Assembly (NCBI GenBank): GCA_021793535.1
Contig: JAJYSO010000001.1
Span: forward strand, 1-28,662
DNA length: 28,662 bases
Reading direction: 5' to 3'
Source of the DNA: Bacteroidota bacterium
GTDB lineage: Bacteria > Bacteroidota > Bacteroidia > Flavobacteriales > Flavobacteriaceae
Shown piece after piece: positions 25,177 through 28,662 of this stretch. The notes under the pieces were generated by a model that saw only the letters and a program-made list of their open reading frames with translations, was not told the origin of the DNA and did not search any database. The position numbers were made by a program, and so were the translations under genes. Every line of letters begins with the position of its first letter. The first letter of the stretch is position 1.

Positions 25177-25893
25177 ATGAAATTAGACATACTTGCAATG
25201 GGAGCTCACCCTGATGATGTGGAACTCGGCTGTGGGGGCACATTGGCCAAAGAGATTTCCCGAGGAAAAAAAGTAGGAATTTTAGACCTAACCCGCGGCG
25301 AACTCGGAACGCGTGGATCCGCTGAAATCCGCCACCGAGAAGCTACTCGTGCTGCAAAAATTTTGGGAGTTGAGATGCGGGAAAACCTAGGCTTTAGAGA
25401 TGGCTTTTTTGTCAATGACGAAAAGCACCAATTAGAAATTATTAAATTCATTCGAAAATACCGACCAGAAATCGTCTTGACCAACGCTCTGAAGGATCGG
25501 CACAAAGACCATGGAAAAGGAAGTGAATTAACCAGCACAGCTTGCTTCTTAAGCGGTCTGCGAAAAATCAAAACGACCTGGGAGGGTCAAGTACAGGAAG
25601 CCTGGCGGCCAAAACGCGTCTTACACTACATTCAGTGGCTAGACTTACAGCCGGATATTGTCGTTGATATTTCGGGTTTTATCGACAAAAAGATGGAGGC
25701 GGTCAAGGCTTATCAATCCCAATTTTTTGATCAAAAAAGCGATGAACCCCAAACGCCTATTTCGACAAGTAATTTTCTACAAAGCGTGGAATACCGCGCT
25801 TCCAACCTAGGAAGACTCATTTTTGCAGCACATGCCGAAGGCTTTAATACAGAGCATTTCCCCGCTGTGGATTCGGTATTTGACTTGGTCTAA
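25177..25893 (+). CDS. bshB1: Bacillithiol biosynthesis deacetylase BshB1
   Basis: A 238-residue PIG-L/LmbE family zinc deacetylase. BshB1 removes the acetyl group from GlcNAc-malate to give GlcN-malate, the second step of bacillithiol synthesis. The zinc and catalytic motif GAHPDDVELGCGG (residues 8-20) and the third-ligand segment DRHKDHGKGSELT (about 108-120) are present. LTRGELGTRGS and YQSQF near the C-terminus also match the BshB1 branch. The presence of bacillithiol genes is usual in Flavobacteriaceae; bshA and bshC are not in the window. It is transcribed from its own promoter box, 51 bp upstream of tRNA-His. Confidence 0.94.
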   Translation: MKLDILAMGAHPDDVELGCGGTLAKEISRGKKVGILDLTRGELGTRGSAEIRHREATRAAKILGVEMRENLGFRDGFFVNDEKHQLEIIKFIRKYRPEIVLTNALKDRHKDHGKGSELTSTACFLSGLRKIKTTWEGQVQEAWRPKRVLHYIQWLDLQPDIVVDISGFIDKKMEAVKAYQSQFFDQKSDEPQTPISTSNFLQSVEYRASNLGRLIFAAHAEGFNTEHFPAVDSVFDLV

Positions 25894-25900
25894 ATTTTAT

Positions 25901-25930
25901 TTTGAAAATTAATTAAATTGGTTAAATTTG
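25901..25930 (+). promoter_or_regulatory. Promoter of tRNA-His
   Basis: TTTG at 25901-25904, an 18-nt spacer and TAAATTTG at 25923-25930 give a full-consensus Bacteroidota promoter. Transcription would begin a few bases before the tRNA 5' end at 25944. Confidence 0.75.
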
Positions 25931-25943
25931 TGCGCTCATAAAT

Positions 25944-26018
25944 GGTGGATGTAGCTCAGTTGGTTAGAGCGCTTGATTGTGGTTCAAGAGGTCGTCGGTT
26001 CGAGACCGATCTTCCACC
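25944..26018 (+). tRNA. tRNA-His (anticodon GTG)
   Basis: The cloverleaf can be drawn: D stem GCTC/GAGC, anticodon stem CTTGA/TCAAG with loop TTGTGGT (anticodon GTG at 25979-25981), T stem GTCGG/CCGAT with loop TTCGAGA. The extra 5' G (G-1, 25944) faces C73, the identity mark of histidine tRNA. CCA is not encoded (the 3' end reads CCCCT). Pair 6-67 of the acceptor stem is a T-T mismatch in my fold. Confidence 0.95.
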
Positions 26019-26025
26019 CCTTTTT

Positions 26026-26060
26026 AAAAGATCCTTTCTTAAACGAGAGGATCTTTTTTT
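26026..26060. terminator. Terminator after tRNA-His
   Basis: AAAAGATCCT (26026-26035) and AGGATCTTTT (26048-26057) form a 10-bp stem, extendable inward by three pairs, with a T7 run at 26054-26060. It lies between the tRNA and the convergent M28 gene and can work both ways. Confidence 0.85.
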
Positions 26061-26104
26061 ATAAAACCACTCATTGTTTTTACGAAGATGGATAATTCAC
26101 GCCC

Positions 26105-27100
26105 CTATTCTACATCCACAACTAACCGATCTTCTCGGTTTACCACCTCCCAAGCGCTATAAAAAAGCAGTTCAGTTCGTGTCTTTAACAAAGAATAATT
26201 GATTTTATCCGGAGTATCAGTAGGTTTGTGATAATCCTCATGTACCCCGTTAAAGAAGAAAACCACGGGAATTTTATGCTTGGCAAAATTATAGTGATCA
26301 CTTCGATAATAAAAACGATTGGGATCATCCTCGGCATTATAAGTATAATCCAATTCCAGTGCAGTATACTTTTTGTTTTGCTGCTGAACAAGGCTATCCA
26401 AGGCTGTACTTAAACGATTACTACCGATCAAATAAACATAATTCGGACTCTTGTGATGCGCTTGATCCACTCTCCCCACCATATCTGTATTGAGATTGGC
26501 CACGGTCTGTTCCAATGGAAAGATAGGGTTTTCCGTATAGTAACGAGATCCTAACAGTCCTTTCTCTTCACCGGTCAAGTGCAAGAACAATACGGAGCGC
26601 CGCGGGTAAAAACCCCTTTGGGCTGCTTTTTTAAAAGCTTTAGCCGTCTGCATCACCGCAACTGTTCCCGAAGCATCGTCATCCGCGCCATAATAAATCT
26701 GTTCATTCTTTGCCCCCAAGTGATCATAATGTGCAGAAATCACCACGATTTCCTCCGGTTTTTCAACTCCCTTTATAAAGGCTGCCACATTTTCGGTATC
26801 TTTAAATTTATGTTCAAAATAGCTTCCGGGAACAGCTTGAAAATACCCTTCTTCCAAAGCTGGAGCGATGTTGTTCTGACGGTAAAATTTCTCCAAAAAT
26901 TTTGCTGCTTTTTTCTGTCCTTCTTCCCCGGTTTCTCTCCCTTCCATCGCATCCGAGGCCAACTGATACAAATTGGATTTCAACTCTTTCTCTTTTATAA
27001 ATTTAACAAACCGATCCGGGCGAGTTGTTTTAAAGGCAGGCCTTTGCGTATTGCACTGCAAAAACAGCAGGCACAAAAAAAGAAGACTTATCGATCTCAT
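26105..27100 (-). CDS. M28 family aminopeptidase lipoprotein
   Basis: A 331-residue single-domain M28 di-zinc peptidase with a lipoprotein signal (LLFLQCNTQ, Cys16). The metal ligands are visible in order: His and Asp in VISAHYDHLG, Asp in YYGADDDASGT, the Glu pair in HLTGEEKGLLGSRYY, Asp in NLNTDMVGRVD and His in VHEDYHKPTDT. There is no PA or dimerisation domain, so it resembles bacterial leucyl/arginyl aminopeptidases and glutaminyl-cyclase-like M28 members. The YRSDHYNFAKHKIPVVFFFNG segment supports the peptidase branch. It should release N-terminal residues from peptides at the cell surface. It is divergent from fabH. Confidence 0.92.
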   Translation of the reverse strand: MRSISLLFLCLLFLQCNTQRPAFKTTRPDRFVKFIKEKELKSNLYQLASDAMEGRETGEEGQKKAAKFLEKFYRQNNIAPALEEGYFQAVPGSYFEHKFKDTENVAAFIKGVEKPEEIVVISAHYDHLGAKNEQIYYGADDDASGTVAVMQTAKAFKKAAQRGFYPRRSVLFLHLTGEEKGLLGSRYYTENPIFPLEQTVANLNTDMVGRVDQAHHKSPNYVYLIGSNRLSTALDSLVQQQNKKYTALELDYTYNAEDDPNRFYYRSDHYNFAKHKIPVVFFFNGVHEDYHKPTDTPDKINYSLLKTRTELLFYSAWEVVNREDRLVVDVE

Positions 27101-27206
27101 CGCACTACTTTTAGAAATGAACGAGCAAGATAAAAAGAAATCACTTAAAGTGGGAACTTCTTTTTGATCACCTACTCCTCCTTGCTAAATGACGACAAAC
27201 TTTCTT

Positions 27207-27214
27207 ATATTCGT
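27207..27214 (+). promoter_or_regulatory. Probable -7 box of the fabH gene
   Basis: TATATTCG differs from TAnnTTTG at one base; TTG at 27182-27184 lies 22 nt upstream. If used, transcription starts near 27221, after the upstream in-frame start codons at 27164, 27215 and 27218, leaving the ATG at 27236. Confidence 0.4.
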
Positions 27215-27235
27215 ATGATGACTAATACAAAATTT

Positions 27236-28252
27236 ATGCTTTACACCTCTAAGATCGCCGGTTTGGGAAGCTATGTTCCCGAAAATATTGTAACCAATGA
27301 CGAGCTCTCCAAACGTATGGACACAAACGACAAATGGATTACCGAACGAACAGGCATCAAAGAACGCCGGCATATCAAAGACAGAGCCGAAGGAGAGACA
27401 CCTGTAGCTTCCATGGGGGTAAAAGCCGCTAAAATAGCCCTTGAAAGAGCGCAGATCGATAAAAATGATATTGATTTGATTGTCTTTGCTACTTTAAGCC
27501 CCGACTATTACTTTCCCGGCTCAGGTGTTATTGTACAAGATTTATTGGACATCAAAACGGTTCCGGCACTGGACATTCGCAACCAGTGCAGCGGTTTCGT
27601 TTACGGCCTTTCTGTCGCTGACCAATTTATTAAAACGGGCATGTATAAAAATGTGCTGCTCATTGGCAGTGAGAACCACAGTGGAGGGTTGGATATGACC
27701 ACAAGAGGCCGAGGGGTGTCGGTACTGTTTGGTGACGGCGCAGGAGCAGCGGTGTTGACCCGAAGTAAAGATCCCCAAAAAGGGATTCTGTCCACCCATC
27801 TCCATTCACAAGGAAAGCACGCGCTGGAGCTTTCTTTGAAAGGTCCAAGCACCAACCATTGGGTACCCGAAATCATTGCGGAAAATCCTCAAGAAGACAT
27901 CCCTTATTACCCGTATATGAACGGCCAGTTTGTCTTTAAAAATGCCATTCGCCGCTTTTCCGAAGTCATAGAAGAAGGCCTATCCGCCAACAAACTCTCC
28001 AAAGAAGATATTGATTTGTTCATCCCTCATCAGGCCAACCTGCGCATTGCCGAATACATCCAGAAAAAATTTGCACTCTCCGACGATCAAGTGTACAACA
28101 ACATTCAAAAATACGGGAACACCACCGCCGCATCGATCCCCATTGCATTAACTGAAGCTTGGGAAAGGGACAAAGTACACGAAGGAGATCATGTCGTCCT
28201 CGCTGCATTCGGAAGCGGGTTCACTTGGGCCAGTGCCGTTATACGCTGGTAA
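27236..28252 (+). CDS. fabH: 3-oxoacyl-ACP synthase III family protein
   Basis: A 338-residue ketoacyl synthase III. FabH condenses a CoA-linked primer (acetyl-CoA, or branched primers in Bacteroidota) with malonyl-ACP to start fatty-acid synthesis. The catalytic triad is complete: Cys118 (RNQCSGF), His265 (IPHQANLRIAEY) and Asn295 (YGNTTAASIP). The N-terminus SKIAGLGSYVPENIVTN and the segment WITERTGIKERR fit the family. Bacteroidota often carry several FabH-like paralogues, so this copy may serve a special primer or flexirubin/polyunsaturated-lipid route; no acyl carrier or plsX/rpmF neighbour is present to settle it. The frame extends upstream to a TTG at 27164, but family alignment and the promoter box favour the ATG at 27236. 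Confidence 0.9.
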   Translation: MLYTSKIAGLGSYVPENIVTNDELSKRMDTNDKWITERTGIKERRHIKDRAEGETPVASMGVKAAKIALERAQIDKNDIDLIVFATLSPDYYFPGSGVIVQDLLDIKTVPALDIRNQCSGFVYGLSVADQFIKTGMYKNVLLIGSENHSGGLDMTTRGRGVSVLFGDGAGAAVLTRSKDPQKGILSTHLHSQGKHALELSLKGPSTNHWVPEIIAENPQEDIPYYPYMNGQFVFKNAIRRFSEVIEEGLSANKLSKEDIDLFIPHQANLRIAEYIQKKFALSDDQVYNNIQKYGNTTAASIPIALTEAWERDKVHEGDHVVLAAFGSGFTWASAVIRW

Positions 28253-28506
28253 ATACCCCACAGGTTGTTTTATACAACGGAGCGTAAAACCCCATTCATC
28301 GTTTTAGCGTGGATGGGATGTAAGCGACCATTGGCCATGGCTTAAACTGTATTGACGAATTGTTTCTGGTGATGCTTCACCTATTGAGCAAACGAAAAAT
28401 CCTAACTGATTTAAACAAACAAGAAGATACGTCATAACGCACACGCTGTGAAACCCGAAGCCCAACCCATCGCCTCTGGTCTGGGGGGAGGTAGTTCACA
28501 GTAACC
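28253..28506. other. Non-coding stretch with inverted repeats
   Basis: No convincing gene on either strand. It holds several short inverted repeats: GTTGT/ACAAC (28264-28278), CCCATTC/GGATGGG with one G-U pair (about 28291-28321), GGTGA/TCACC around 28370, and CTGTGAA (28446-28452) / TTCACAG (28495-28501) enclosing a GC-rich core with a G6 run at 28483-28488. Composition differs from the neighbouring AT-rich spacers. I cannot name the element. Confidence 0.5.
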
Positions 28507-28662
28507 TTACAACCATCTTTTACGTTTGAAATACCACAACATCCCCAAAAAGAGAACAAACATCAGTCCCAACACGACAAAATAAGCATATCGAAAATGA
28601 AGCTCCGGCATATAGTCGAAATTCATCCCGTATATCCCTGCATATACTCTCACCTGCATCTC
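28507..28662 (-). CDS. corA: CorA family magnesium transporter, C-terminal end (partial, possibly broken)
   Basis: Reading leftward from the window edge, 51 codons end at a TAA. They encode the CorA signature IYGMNFDYMPEL, then HFRYAY, a final membrane helix (FVVLGLMFVLFLGMLWYF) and the basic tail KRKRWL. In CorA the GMN motif forms the mouth of the Mg2+ pore between the two membrane helices. The seven residues before AGIYGMN read EMQVRVY, where the family normally has a hydrophobic stretch such as IFIPLTF. Either this copy is divergent or frameshifted, or the fragment is joined to unrelated DNA; the rest of the gene lies outside the window. Confidence 0.8.
   Translation of the reverse strand, partial: EMQVRVYAGIYGMNFDYMPELHFRYAYFVVLGLMFVLFLGMLWYFKRKRWL

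Noticed and set aside
20680..25893. A hut operon or a bacillithiol operon
   Set aside because: hutU and bshB1 each stand alone; no other hut or bsh gene is in the window, and a terminator and promoters separate the genes.
26579..27133. 184-codon open frame on the plus strand
   Set aside because: It is antisense to the M28 lipoprotein gene; its Phe/Cys-rich translation looks like the complement of a normal coding strand.
28253..28506. Integron attC site or group II intron remnant
   Set aside because: The inverted repeats do not give attC core sites (RYYYAAC/GTTRRRY), and no domain V hairpin or reverse-transcriptase coding was found.
28377..28559. 60-codon minus-strand frame in the spacer and corA end
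   Set aside because: It overlaps the CorA C-terminus in another frame and shows no family features.
1..28662. CRISPR array, phage genes, toxin-antitoxin or defence module
   Set aside because: No regularly spaced repeats, integrase, phage structural genes or known defence domains were seen on either strand.

Overview
The window reads as ordinary chromosome of a marine-type member of the Flavobacteriaceae (Bacteroidota). Four signs support this. Promoters follow the Bacteroidota pattern (a TAnnTTTG box, sometimes with TTTG/TTG about 18-21 nt upstream) and Shine-Dalgarno sequences are weak or absent. Many products carry lipoprotein signal peptides. Several families are typical of the phylum: the NagB/PIG-L fusion, BshB1 for bacillithiol, DUF4136 lipoproteins, the split YeeE/YedE pair and the long urocanate hydratase. 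No phage, insertion sequence, CRISPR array or recognisable defence system was found, and nothing here looks like a wholly new multi-gene system.

Layout. 1-3098: the 3' end of a MenE-like acyl-CoA ligase faces a reverse-strand operon of a lipoprotein MsrB, a cytosolic MsrB and a short collagen-like lipoprotein; an M48 metallopeptidase lipoprotein follows on the plus strand. 3099-8581: a secreted penicillin/AHL-acylase-type Ntn hydrolase (minus), then the NagB/PIG-L fusion and a two-gene YeeE/YedE sulfur transporter (plus). 8680-17009: a block of exported hydrolases, namely an M14 carboxypeptidase and an S10 serine carboxypeptidase (minus), an amidohydrolase lipoprotein (plus) and a PSMA-like M28 peptidase lipoprotein (minus). 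17260-20521: a secreted CPDS thioredoxin-like protein, methionine aminopeptidase and a SAM methyltransferase (plus), whose 3' end overlaps a convergent ApbE flavin transferase. 20680-25893: urocanate hydratase, a DUF4136 lipoprotein, an NhaC antiporter and BshB1. 25944-28662: tRNA-His, a second M28 peptidase lipoprotein (minus), FabH, a non-coding stretch with inverted repeats and the C-terminal end of a CorA magnesium transporter (minus, partial).

How it works together. The dominant theme is breakdown of peptides and amides in the periplasm or on the cell surface (M48, Ntn acylase, M14, S10, amidohydrolase, two M28 enzymes). HutU and NagB would feed amino-acid and amino-sugar carbon inward. 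A second theme is thiol and redox upkeep: two MsrBs in two compartments, a thioredoxin-like protein, bacillithiol synthesis, sulfur-compound uptake and ApbE. Most convergent gene pairs are separated by a bidirectional hairpin terminator; the methyltransferase/apbE pair has none and overlaps by 40 bp.

The most useful observations are: the resolving cysteine present in one MsrB of the tandem and absent from the other; the methyltransferase whose N-terminal zinc-ribbon cysteines all appear replaced; the NagB/PIG-L fusion with an Asn at a usual catalytic Asp position; the CorA fragment whose first membrane helix does not read as expected; and several genes whose longest reading frame begins on top of a promoter box, so that the true start is downstream.
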